DNA from: Desulfurobacterium atlanticum
GTDB taxonomy: Bacteria > Aquificota > Aquificia > Desulfurobacteriales > Desulfurobacteriaceae
DNA length: 64,000 nucleotides
Assembly (NCBI RefSeq): GCF_900188395.1
Contig: NZ_FZOB01000003.1
Coordinates: 1-64,000 of the forward strand
Reading direction: 5' to 3'
Shown: positions 35,064 to 43,293 of the stretch, piece by piece
How positions within the stretch are numbered: the first letter of the stretch is position 1
Layout: the number at the start of each line of letters is the position of its first letter
Translations under genes and position numbers: made by a program
Notes under the pieces: generated by a model
Told to the model about the DNA's origin: nothing
Databases searched by the model: none
The model's input: the letters and a program-made list of their open reading frames with translations, nothing else

Positions 35064-38000
35064 TACAGCAGTAAAAACGCTAATAGAAAATCCATTCAAT
35101 AAATCAAACTTTGAAAAATTCTTGAGAACTGTTTTTGAATCGGCAGATTTTGAAGAACGATTTGAAATAACAGATTTAGAATGTCCTGAGAGATTTAAGG
35201 AGCTTATTAAAAAAGCAGAAGTTCTCGGAGAATATGAAGATAAAGAAAGTAATAAAGTTCTCTTCCTAACAGTTGAACTTGGCAGAGGGTCAACTCTTGA
35301 AAGAGCAAGGAAAACCCAAAGAGACTTCGTAGCAAGGATTATAGAGGAATACAACGCTGAAGCTGCCATAGTAGCCTTTTACGTTTCCGGGTTTGAGAAC
35401 TGGAGACTTTCCTTTGTTAGAGCGGTTTATCACTTTAATGAAGAAGGAAAACCTGTTCAAAAACTAACATCCTATAAGAGATATTCTTTTCTATTGGGTG
35501 AAGGAGAACCTTCCCATACAGCCTATAAACAGCTTTCTACGTTAAAAGAAAATCCTGACCCTGATATTGATAGTATAGAAAACACATTCAGTGTAGAACC
35601 TGTTACCAAAGAGTTTTACGAAGAGCTAAAAAAAGTCTTTGAAAAAATGTGGAAAAGAATATACGAAAACAATAAGCATATTTTCAGAAGAGATCCTTCA
35701 TACGATCTTCCAGATGAAGAACTAAAAGTAGAAGTTAGAGCTTTTACCAAAAGGCTTATAGGAAGAATTCTATTTCTCTACTTTGTTCAGAAAAAAGGTT
35801 GGTTAGGAGCAGAAAAGGGAAGTTCTGTTAAATCTGGGGATAAAAAGTTCTTAGTAACCAGGTTTTACAAACTTAAAAAAGAAGGGAAGAATTATTATAG
35901 AGATTTATTAGAAATTCTATTTTTTAAAGCTCTTAATACACTACCTCAAAGACCAGGAGATTTTTATAGAGAAGAGTTGGATTGTCAAATACCTTTCTTA
36001 AATGGTGGATTATTTGAAAGAGATTATTCAGAGGATCTCTATATTGTAATAGATAACGACTTATTTGAAGAGTTATTCAATGTCCTTGAACGCTTTAACT
36101 TTACTATTAAAGAGGATGAACCTTACGAAAAAGAAGTTGCAGTTGACCCTGAAATGCTCGGTAAAATCTTTGAAAACCTTTTGGAGGAGAACTATAGGAA
36201 GGGAACCGGAGCTTTTTATACTCCAAGAGAAATTGTTTACTACATGGCAAGAAAGAGCCTGATTTATTATTTGAATAGAAAAATAAAGGTTCCTGCTGAG
36301 TATATTGAAGCTTTGCTTATTCTTGAAGATCTTGATGGGTTAAAAGATAAGTTTCCGAAAGCGGGAGAAGAAATAGTTAACAAGAAAAAAGAAATCGTAT
36401 CGGCAATAAAGAATTTGAAAATTGTTGATCCTGCCGTTGGAAGTGGTGCTTTTCCTATGGGTTTACTCTTAGAAATGGTTAGACTGATTAGAATTTTAGA
36501 AGAGGACATAGATGAGTACAAATTAAAAAAAGAACTTATCCAGAATTGCATTTATGGAGTGGATAAAGATCCTTCTGCCGTTGATATTGCAAGGTTGAGA
36601 TTTTGGTTGTCTCTAATAGTTCACCACGAATTGGAAGAAATAGAGCCATTGCCAAACCTTGACTATAAACTGATGCAGGGGGATTCTCTCGTTGAAGAAA
36701 TAGTTTTGGGAGATGTTTCCATTCCTCTTGACTTTGGAGAGTTGTTAATTAAAAAACAACTCTTGAATCCTGAGCAACAAATACTCTTTAAAGCTGATAA
36801 ACCTGAAAAAATAACACTTTCTCTTCAGATTAAAGTTATTAACGATAAACTAAAAGAGTTAGAAGAACTTCATGAAAGACTTTTCAATACTTGGAATCCA
36901 ACAGCAAAAAGAAAATTAAAAGATGAAATAGAAAGAATAGAAATGGAAATTATAGAGACTAAACTTCTTGATTTAGAAAAGAAGTACAAGAGAGAAGCTG
37001 AAGGTATTCAGCAAAGGTTATCTTTCTCAAACATTAAGAAATTAGAACAGAATAAATTTAAAAAACAACTTGTAAATTGCTATGTAAGGTTAGAAGCCAT
37101 TCAAAACTTCAGAGAAAATTTAAGAAAAAAATATAGAGATTATTTCCTTTGGGAACTTAATTTTCCAGAAGTTTTCTTTGAAAAAGAAGGTTTTGACATT
37201 GTAGTAGCTAATCCTCCATACGTTGGAGAAGCTGGACATAAAGATTTGCTTAAACGGGTGAGATTGACTTCTTTTGGGAAGAAATATGGTCAAGGGAAAA
37301 TGGACTATTTCCATTTCTTTTTGCAGAAAGCTATTCATAGATTATCTAACAGAAACTCCATTATTTCGTTTATTACAACCAACTATTATTTCCAGGGAGC
37401 TGGAGCAAGTAAGCTAAGAGAATCTATAAAGAAAAATACAGATATCCTGGAACTTATAGATTTCAATGAACTTAGACTATTTGAGTCAGCAACTGGACAA
37501 CATAATGCAATAATTTTCCTTGGGAAACCTAAAAAAGGTTGGAATACTCTCTATATAAAGTTCCTATTAAGAGAACCTAACGTTGAAAAATCACTAAAGA
37601 TTATTGAGAAAGTACTTTCAGGAAAAATTGAAGATGATCACGAGAAATTGGTTTTAAAGTTTAAGACAAAATATGTTTTTGATAAAAAAGACTACATAGT
37701 TCCATTAGGGGGATTATTTGAAACAATTTTAAAGGAAATGGAGAAAGGAGCTATTTACCTTAAAGACAAAGATTTAGCTCAAGGAATTGTAATGCCTCAA
37801 GATTTTGTTACTAAAAAGCATTTAAAAATTTTAGGTGATGGTGTTAATTTAGGAGATGGAATATTTGTCCTGTCGCAGGAAGAACTTGAAAGATTAAATC
37901 TAACAGAGAAAGAATTTAAAGAGATTATTAGACCGTACTACACTACAGAAGAATTAGATGTTTACTGTAGAAATTCTAAGAATAGATACTGGATTATTTA

Positions 38001-38739
38001 CACTACAACAGAAAAAATAAAGCAAATCCAGGAATATCCTAATATTAAGAAGCATTTAGACAAATTTAAAAGAGTTATAACTTCTGACTTTAAACCATAC
38101 GGTTTACATAGAGCGAGAGAAGAATACTTTTTCAAAGGTGAAAAAATAATATCCCGTAGGATGACCAAAAGACCTCATTTTACCTATACTGACTTTGACT
38201 GCTATGTATCTCAAACCTTCTTCGTGATCAAGCCTCGCAGTGAAGCTTTAAGAGATGTGAATCTTAAGTATCTTACTTTAATTTTTAACTCTAAGCTTGC
38301 CTACTGGTGGTTTTATCACTTTGGAAAACGGAAGGGAGAACAGCTACAAGTTGACAAAGAACCTCTTATGGCATTTCCAATAAAGATTGTTAAAGAGCAA
38401 GATGAGATTTCAAAATTGTTTGACATTATTTGTTGTATTAAGAAAGCAATAACTGGAACTTTTGAAAAGCATGTTTATGACTTTTTCGTTGAAATAGTGG
38501 ATGCACTAATTTATGAAATATACTTCAGTGATGTTATGAATAATGAGTATCGCATAAGGAATCTTTTGTTTGAAACTTTGAATAGCTTTAAAACTGGATT
38601 TTCACTAGAAGACATCTTGAAATTTTACTATGAATTAAATAGTTCTAAAAGTCCAATAAGAAACAGAATCATTCTAATGAAACTCCATGATCCTATTGTT
38701 TCTACCATGGAGAGGAAGGAGAAGTGGGGTATAGGTTAG
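35044..38739 (+). CDS. Eco57I-type adenine-specific DNA methylase, defence-associated
   Basis: A 1231-residue class I methyltransferase. The N-terminal 200 residues resemble the leading part of Eco57I/type IIG proteins. Motif I is IVDPAVGSGAF near residue 461, preceded by GTGAFYTPREIVYYMA; motif IV is VVANPPYVG near residue 720, the N6-adenine type. The C-terminal 350 residues look like a target-recognition region, ending with VDALIYEIYF and DPIVSTME as in relatives. A PD-(D/E)XK nuclease is not evident, so cutting may come from the PLD helicase. It overlaps the toxin by 20 bases. Either type IIG-like restriction or a DISARM-related system. Confidence 0.85.
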   Translation: MSIEIYDTAVKTLIENPFNKSNFEKFLRTVFESADFEERFEITDLECPERFKELIKKAEVLGEYEDKESNKVLFLTVELGRGSTLERARKTQRDFVARIIEEYNAEAAIVAFYVSGFENWRLSFVRAVYHFNEEGKPVQKLTSYKRYSFLLGEGEPSHTAYKQLSTLKENPDPDIDSIENTFSVEPVTKEFYEELKKVFEKMWKRIYENNKHIFRRDPSYDLPDEELKVEVRAFTKRLIGRILFLYFVQKKGWLGAEKGSSVKSGDKKFLVTRFYKLKKEGKNYYRDLLEILFFKALNTLPQRPGDFYREELDCQIPFLNGGLFERDYSEDLYIVIDNDLFEELFNVLERFNFTIKEDEPYEKEVAVDPEMLGKIFENLLEENYRKGTGAFYTPREIVYYMARKSLIYYLNRKIKVPAEYIEALLILEDLDGLKDKFPKAGEEIVNKKKEIVSAIKNLKIVDPAVGSGAFPMGLLLEMVRLIRILEEDIDEYKLKKELIQNCIYGVDKDPSAVDIARLRFWLSLIVHHELEEIEPLPNLDYKLMQGDSLVEEIVLGDVSIPLDFGELLIKKQLLNPEQQILFKADKPEKITLSLQIKVINDKLKELEELHERLFNTWNPTAKRKLKDEIERIEMEIIETKLLDLEKKYKREAEGIQQRLSFSNIKKLEQNKFKKQLVNCYVRLEAIQNFRENLRKKYRDYFLWELNFPEVFFEKEGFDIVVANPPYVGEAGHKDLLKRVRLTSFGKKYGQGKMDYFHFFLQKAIHRLSNRNSIISFITTNYYFQGAGASKLRESIKKNTDILELIDFNELRLFESATGQHNAIIFLGKPKKGWNTLYIKFLLREPNVEKSLKIIEKVLSGKIEDDHEKLVLKFKTKYVFDKKDYIVPLGGLFETILKEMEKGAIYLKDKDLAQGIVMPQDFVTKKHLKILGDGVNLGDGIFVLSQEELERLNLTEKEFKEIIRPYYTTEELDVYCRNSKNRYWIIYTTTEKIKQIQEYPNIKKHLDKFKRVITSDFKPYGLHRAREEYFFKGEKIISRRMTKRPHFTYTDFDCYVSQTFFVIKPRSEALRDVNLKYLTLIFNSKLAYWWFYHFGKRKGEQLQVDKEPLMAFPIKIVKEQDEISKLFDIICCIKKAITGTFEKHVYDFFVEIVDALIYEIYFSDVMNNEYRIRNLLFETLNSFKTGFSLEDILKFYYELNSSKSPIRNRIILMKLHDPIVSTMERKEKWGIG

Positions 38740-38885
38740 AGAAAGCTGTCATAGAAAAAAAGTTTGCAGGGGAAATTTCAAAAGAAGAGACAGAAAAACT
38801 TCTTTCAGAAATCCAAAAAGAGCTTGATAGAATGGTTTATGAGCTTTATGGGATAGAAATTTCTAATTTGGAGGTGGATAAATGA
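38724..38885 (+). CDS. Small helical ORF overlapping the methylase end
   Basis: In the frame one base behind the methylase, an open stretch of 53 residues runs from GTG 38724 to TGA 38885: charged, helical and ending ELDRMVYELYGIEISNLEV. The D-x-x-V-Y-E-L-Y-G words are the usual C-terminal words of type IIG methylases, so it may be a displaced C-terminus separated by an old frameshift, or a small separate protein translated from within the methylase end. A GGAAGGAG stretch lies just before the GTG but very close. The ATG of the next gene overlaps its stop (ATGA). Confidence 0.45.
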   Translation: MGYRLEKAVIEKKFAGEISKEETEKLLSEIQKELDRMVYELYGIEISNLEVDK

Positions 38886-39348
38886 CTCAAAACACAGAAA
38901 AAGAATATCAAGCAGAAGTTTTTGTTAAAGGGAAATTATTAGGATTTGAAGTTCCTAATGAAGATAGGGGTGAGATATACATAATTGTCAGCTTTCCAAA
39001 AAAAGCTGGATGGAAATTAAGGAAGATAAGGATGTTTATTTTTTTAGAGTAGTTGGAAGGGTCGAAGTTACTAATACTAATAAAAAAGAGCACAATAAAA
39101 AGGAATGGAGATCTGGAGAAATAAAGATCCACAAAAATTTTCTTTTTATGAAAAACAATAGATATGTTTCTTTCAAGATCCCTTTTAAATCTAAAAATAT
39201 CTTTAATATCCCACGCAACAGTAATATTTCTCTAATTTTTTCTTGGAAACCAGAAAATCTTGATAGTCCTGATAGTAGAGTGATAATAAGAATAACCTCT
39301 AAAGATGATTTAGATAAAGATCTTAAAAGTGTACTTTGGATGGGATAA
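38882..39348 (+). CDS. Split beta-rich protein with a -1 slippery heptamer
   Basis: From ATG 38882 an open frame runs to TAG 39052 (56 residues); a second frame, open from before ATG 39010, runs to 39348 (112 residues from that ATG). The two join by a -1 shift at A AAA AAA (38998-39004), in the correct phase for the canonical X-XXY-YYZ heptamer, giving one product of 155 residues. Alternatively the gene is broken, or the base count of the A run is wrong. The sequence is rich in alternating hydrophobic and charged residues (beta strands) with no recognised domain. It ends 1 base before the SIR2 gene, so all three genes form one unit. Confidence 0.55.
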
Positions 39349-39349
39349 T

Positions 39350-41056
39350 ATGAAAACTCTCTTCATCATAGGTTCTGGCTTTTCCGTTAATCTTGGGTTA
39401 TTAACGACAGAAAGAATTGGAGAAGCTATTGATATTATGTGTGATGATTCTCCTTTGGAGGAAAGATTAACAAGACTTCAAGAGAAACTATCCAGAGAAA
39501 GAATCAGTAATCTTGATATATCCCATTTGAAGGATGTCTTCCATATTCTTTTAGATACAGATAAAAAATCTCGTTCCATTAGAGATGTTGAGGATTTACA
39601 AGAGAGAGCAATAAGAAAAATTGTTAGAGCTTATATTGATTCTTTTCCTGATGGAGATGGAAAAGCATTTTTTCATTACTTAAAAATGATGCCTGAAAGG
39701 ATAGACTGGATTGCTTTTAAAAATCTTTATAGCCTCTATAAGAATCAGAAGAAGTTGCATAATGAAAAACCTTCATTAGTTGAATTTCTTACCTTGCTTT
39801 CAAAGGCACAGGCTTATGGTATTGCACTTCCTATACAAGATAACTTCATCCACAGGAATAATAAGAATCTGATAACTTATATGCGTTCTTATAATGTTTC
39901 AGGAGCTTTTAACTTCTATAGGTATTTCTTTTTCAAAATCTTTAAGTTGCTTCTACAGAAACCAGTTGAGGCCAAAGTTGCGAAGAAGTACTACTTCTTT
40001 TTCAAAGATATTTTAAGCGAATATAGAAATATCCCTGACGATTCTTTAGAAAAGTTAACTAACAGAGACTGGTTCACTTTACCTGTTAGGTTTCTCACCT
40101 TTAATTGGGATCCTTTTCTCCCTTTTATTCTGTTCAAAGTTAACAGAAATATCAATTATGAAGAAGAAAATAGAGCACTCGAATACGATTTAATCCTACA
40201 GTTTTATACTGACATTGGTGTTTCTGGTCCAATTATTTATCTTTCTGAATCTAAAAATTCTTCTAAAGGTTATCATTTGGCAACTGATGATATGGCGTCT
40301 CAAGTAAACTATTTAACAAAAAGAAGTTATACTGAGAAAACAAAATTTCTATCCAATGTTGTATATAGGCTAACGAAACTACATGCAGTTCATGGTCTCT
40401 TTAATCTTCGCATGTGTCCTCATTGTCATCAGGCATTTTTTATAATGCCCACACGCATAAGAGATACTGATATTTATACACTAAAAGGTGTTCAAGACAT
40501 ATTCCTGTCCGATTTAATACCTGATCCAAGAGATTTCAAAAAAGTGGTAAGCAAGTACAAAGGGAGATACTTCTATGTACCTTATAAGTCAGGAAAACCC
40601 GATATGCTTTTCTGTCCAATTTGTGAACATCCTACTTATTTTGAAGATATTCCTTTGTCAGTTCAAACTATATTCAAACTTGATGAACCTGACTTTCTAA
40701 AGAAAACGAAATTAAAGGCTTTTACAGAGTTTATAAAAGCTGACCATATAGTAGTAATAGGTTACTCCTTTCCACAAGATGACCTGTTAAATAACTATCT
40801 TTTGCAACTTCTTTCTATTTCTCCTGAAATAAAGGACAGAAAGAAAAAGAAAATCACCGTGATTATTTATAATTCCTCTTTCCAAGATAAAGTGTGGTAT
40901 AAATTTAGTGAGGTAGAAAAGGTAAAAGATAGTTTGGAATTAAATATCGACTTCCTTAAGAACTTTTTTAAAGAAAAGAATATTCGAATTTCTTTTCTTG
41001 GCTTTCCAGATATCTTAAAAAGAGTAAGATATGAAGAAATAATAAACTTTAGTTAA
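39350..41056 (+). CDS. SIR2-like NAD-binding protein with zinc knuckles
   Basis: A protein of 568 residues. FIIGSGFSVNLG at residues 5-16 is the NAD-binding GAGxS loop of SIR2; LTFNWDPF near residue 250 matches the T-x-N-x-D element; KLHAVHG near 344 supplies the H-x-H-G catalytic histidine; CPHCHQ (355) and CPICEH (421) are two Cys pairs of the zinc site; VVIGYSFPQDD near 468 is the final G-Y-S-x-x-D. The middle 200 residues are helical and unlike deacetylase sirtuins. SIR2-like proteins in defence islands destroy NAD on infection; that role is inferred. ATG 39350 is preferred over 39329. The E2-like gene follows at 4 bases. Confidence 0.8.
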   Translation: MKTLFIIGSGFSVNLGLLTTERIGEAIDIMCDDSPLEERLTRLQEKLSRERISNLDISHLKDVFHILLDTDKKSRSIRDVEDLQERAIRKIVRAYIDSFPDGDGKAFFHYLKMMPERIDWIAFKNLYSLYKNQKKLHNEKPSLVEFLTLLSKAQAYGIALPIQDNFIHRNNKNLITYMRSYNVSGAFNFYRYFFFKIFKLLLQKPVEAKVAKKYYFFFKDILSEYRNIPDDSLEKLTNRDWFTLPVRFLTFNWDPFLPFILFKVNRNINYEEENRALEYDLILQFYTDIGVSGPIIYLSESKNSSKGYHLATDDMASQVNYLTKRSYTEKTKFLSNVVYRLTKLHAVHGLFNLRMCPHCHQAFFIMPTRIRDTDIYTLKGVQDIFLSDLIPDPRDFKKVVSKYKGRYFYVPYKSGKPDMLFCPICEHPTYFEDIPLSVQTIFKLDEPDFLKKTKLKAFTEFIKADHIVVIGYSFPQDDLLNNYLLQLLSISPEIKDRKKKKITVIIYNSSFQDKVWYKFSEVEKVKDSLELNIDFLKNFFKEKNIRISFLGFPDILKRVRYEEIINFS

Positions 41057-41060
41057 TGAA

Positions 41061-41582
41061 TTGAAAGGCCTCATTAATATCAATAATATTGACTGTTTCG
41101 AAGTTGAAATTGAATTTAATAGAAATTTCCCGCGAAGTGTGCCTGTTGTAAAAGAGATAGGAGGAGATATCCCCAGAGATATGGATAGACATATAGATAA
41201 AGAGGGACGTTGCTGTTTAACTATCCCTTCCATAATAACAGAAGAATTAATGCGTGTTCCCAGTATATTAAATTTCATGGAAAAATTTGTAGAGCCATTT
41301 TTTGCCAATCGGCTGTATTACGAAAAGACAGGAATGTGGTTATCTGGTGAGTATAGCCATGGGAAAAGAGGAATTCTAGATTTTCTTACAGAAAGACTCT
41401 TTATAAAAAGAAAAATTGCTGCCAAACTTCTGGAATTCGGTTGCAAGTTTAGAAAAAAATCTTATCTGATTAATTGGAACAAACCATGTCCTTGTGGTTC
41501 CGGAAAGGTGCTGAAAAAGTGTCACAAAAAAGAAATTTTGGAGATTATAAAGTTAGTAAAGTTAACAGAAAGAATCTGCTAA
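41061..41582 (+). CDS. Putative E2/UBC-like protein with SEC-C zinc motif
   Basis: A protein of 173 residues, probably starting at TTG 41061, 4 bases after the SIR2 stop. The first 60 residues read like the core of an E2 ubiquitin-conjugating fold: FEVEIEFNRNFPRSVPVV (strand, then F-P-x-x-x-P), followed by DRHIDKEGRCCL, close to the H-x-N-x-x-G-x-x-C-L around the E2 catalytic Cys (here residue 50 or 51). The N-terminal helix of E2 is short or missing. The C-terminus carries a SEC-C knuckle, CPCGSGKVLKKCH near residue 144. No E1 or JAB gene is near. The E2 call is from motif wording only. Confidence 0.5.
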   Translation: MKGLININNIDCFEVEIEFNRNFPRSVPVVKEIGGDIPRDMDRHIDKEGRCCLTIPSIITEELMRVPSILNFMEKFVEPFFANRLYYEKTGMWLSGEYSHGKRGILDFLTERLFIKRKIAAKLLEFGCKFRKKSYLINWNKPCPCGSGKVLKKCHKKEILEIIKLVKLTERIC

Positions 41583-41801
41583 TATATATTGCCCTTTATA
41601 AAATTGTGTCAAAAATTCTTCATAAGCCATTATAAGCAATCCGCAAGATTGCAAAGTTAGGGATTCACCTCACCAAATTTCTGGTTTAAGGAGCACGGAA
41701 CGGTTTTGTAAGGCATAAATTATGATATAGTGGTAGTTCCCTTTTCTGACGAAAGACGTGTCTGTAGGAACGAAATATTTTACCGTTGGAGGAACAAGAA
41801 A

Positions 41802-41978
41802 ATGGGAAAGATAGTCATAGAACTTGACGAAAAGGTAAATTTACAAATAAAAGCTAAAACCTTGGAAGAAGCTATAAGAAAGCTCATCAAACAGGTAAAT
41901 TTAACTGGTAAGTTTAAAAGTGTCAGGCTAAAGACTAAAGATTTCAAGTTTAATAGGGAAGAGGCAGAAAGTAGATGA
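41802..41978 (+). CDS. VapB-type antitoxin
   Basis: A 58-residue protein beginning MGKIVIELDEKVNLQIKA, with a short helical middle (TLEEAIRKLIKQV) and a basic end. I choose ATG 41802 because of the GGAGGAAC site; the in-frame ATG at 41730 is in the leader. It overlaps the PIN toxin gene by 4 bases (ATGA). The DNA-binding fold is not clear. Confidence 0.65.
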   Translation: MGKIVIELDEKVNLQIKAKTLEEAIRKLIKQVNLTGKFKSVRLKTKDFKFNREEAESR

Positions 41979-42397
41979 AAAAAGTTTTTGTTGATACGAA
42001 TGTTCTTATCTACGCTTATTCTGAGGATGAACCAGAAAAAGCGGTCGTATCGCAAAAGATAATTGTTGAAAACAATAGTATTACTTCTGTTCAGGTTTTA
42101 AATGAATTATCAAACGTTTTGTATAAGAAATTCAGGAAGAGTGAAGATGAAGTTGTTTCGGTTATTTTAGAAATTACTGAGCTTCTTGAAGTAGTTCCTG
42201 TAACATTAAGCACAGTTCTAAAAGCTCATGAAGTAAAAAGAAGATACAGGTACAGCTATTATGACAGTCTAATAATTGCATCAGCTCTGGAGAATAATTG
42301 TGAAATACTGTATACAGAAGATATGCAACATAATCAAAAAATTTCGGAAAATTTACATATAGTTAATCCTTTTAGAGGAGAATCAAAATACCTTTAA
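41975..42397 (+). CDS. PIN-domain toxin, VapC family
   Basis: A 140-residue PIN nuclease: KVFVDTNVLIYAYS at the start gives the first Asp, VLNELSNVLYK a Glu, and YSYYDSLIIASALENNCEILYTEDM gives the two late Asp residues. All four acidic residues of the active site are present. VapC toxins cut tRNA or rRNA. Start ATG 41975 overlaps the antitoxin stop. Confidence 0.88.
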   Translation: MKKVFVDTNVLIYAYSEDEPEKAVVSQKIIVENNSITSVQVLNELSNVLYKKFRKSEDEVVSVILEITELLEVVPVTLSTVLKAHEVKRRYRYSYYDSLIIASALENNCEILYTEDMQHNQKISENLHIVNPFRGESKYL

Positions 42398-42439
42398 TAG
42401 TCAGCAATAAACATTTATAAGGCAGAACTTCTCTACAAG

Positions 42440-42613
42440 TTGCACCGGGCTTCTGAATGTGTAAGACTATTTGAAACCAAGTATGGAAAAACTTTTGAGG
42501 AATTTGAAAGAGAGCTAAAGTCATCACCTGAAAATTTTGAGGCTTGGGATGACTATATGGAATGGAAAGCATGCATAAAAACCTTAGACACTATTAAAGA
42601 AGAGGTTACGTAA
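42440..42613 (+). CDS. Small helical protein preceding MNT
   Basis: A stretch of 57 residues from TTG 42440 to TAA 42613: helical and aromatic (ECVRLFETKYGKTFEEFE, ENFEAWDDYMEWKACIKTL). It is too regular to be noise, and ends 2 bases before the nucleotidyltransferase gene. No ATG is present; the same frame is open back to about 42402, so an ATT or ATA start or a lost start is possible. It may be an accessory or second antitoxin piece. Confidence 0.5.
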   Translation: MHRASECVRLFETKYGKTFEEFERELKSSPENFEAWDDYMEWKACIKTLDTIKEEVT

Positions 42614-42615
42614 AG

Positions 42616-42924
42616 TTGAAGGTCAGAAGGACAGGAAAAACTCTTCAAGAGATAATTCAAATTTTAAAGGAACACCAGGAGGAGCTCAGAGAAACGTATA
42701 GGGTTAAACATCTTAAGGTTTTCGGTTCCTACGTTAGGGGTAATCAGAAGGAAGAGAGTGACCTTGACTTAATGGTTTCCTTCGAAGAGACTCCTACCCT
42801 GCTTGAGTTTATTGACCTTAAAGAGTACCTGGAGGGTATAACCGGAGTAAAGGTAGATTTAGTTACAGAAGAGGGTATAAGCCCTTATATAAAGCCGTAT
42901 ATTGAGGAAGTTGAGGTATTGTAG
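42616..42924 (+). CDS. MNT-family nucleotidyltransferase (antitoxin)
   Basis: A 102-residue minimal nucleotidyltransferase. VFGSYVRGNQKEESDLDLMVSF near residue 37 holds the G-S-x-x-R-G and D-x-D motifs, and VDLVTEEG near residue 82 gives the third acidic residue. In HEPN-MNT pairs this protein adds AMP to the HEPN toxin and silences it. The start is probably TTG 42616. Its HEPN partner is reduced to a stub just downstream. Confidence 0.82.
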   Translation: MKVRRTGKTLQEIIQILKEHQEELRETYRVKHLKVFGSYVRGNQKEESDLDLMVSFEETPTLLEFIDLKEYLEGITGVKVDLVTEEGISPYIKPYIEEVEVL

Positions 42925-42990
42925 TTGAAGGAAGCAGAAGCATACCTAAAGCACATTCTTCAGGAATGTGAATTTTTAGTGCTTATGTAG
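42925..42990 (+). pseudogene. HEPN toxin remnant
   Basis: Directly after the MNT stop, a TTG starts 21 codons reading KEAEAYLKHILQECEFL and then a stop. This matches the first helix of HEPN (DUF86-like) toxins, which normally run about 110-140 residues. No continuation is open in any frame before the MazE gene, so the toxin is truncated and the MNT is orphaned. Confidence 0.55.
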
Positions 42991-43056
42991 TTTTCTGAAA
43001 AAAATCCCTTGTTTACTCCATGGTATTTTATACATAAATCAATATGGAGAAAGAAG

Positions 43057-43293
43057 ATGCTTACTAAGGTTCAAAAATGGGGAAACAGTCTGGCTGTAAG
43101 AATTCCCTCAGCGTTTGCTAAAGAAATTGGTCTTTGTCCTGATACGGAAGTGGAGTTAAAACTTGAAGATAACAAGCTGGTAATTATTCCTAACAAAAGG
43201 AGGCAGTTAGAAGAGTTGTTAAAACAGGTAACTCCTGAGAATCTACATAGTGAAATTGATTGGGGTGAAAAGAGTGGAGAAGAAGAGTGGTAA
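43057..43293 (+). CDS. MazE/AbrB-type antitoxin
   Basis: A 78-residue protein with the swapped-hairpin AbrB fold: LTKVQKWGNSLAVRIPSAFAKEIGL at residues 2-26 followed by VELKLEDNKLVIIP, a textbook MazE N-terminus that binds operator DNA. The acidic C-terminus (EIDWGEKSGEEEW) is the toxin-binding tail. Start at ATG 43057 after GGAGAAAGAAG. It overlaps the MazF gene by 20 bases. Confidence 0.9.
   Translation: MLTKVQKWGNSLAVRIPSAFAKEIGLCPDTEVELKLEDNKLVIIPNKRRQLEELLKQVTPENLHSEIDWGEKSGEEEW

Noticed and set aside
35044-38739. BREX PglX
   Set aside because: No PglZ, BrxL, BrxC or BrxA genes are near; a generic Eco57I-type methylase is the safer call.
41583-41801. Small RNA or riboswitch in the 219-base gap before the VapB-type gene
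   Set aside because: No stable long stem or terminator was seen; it appears to be leader and AT-rich spacer.
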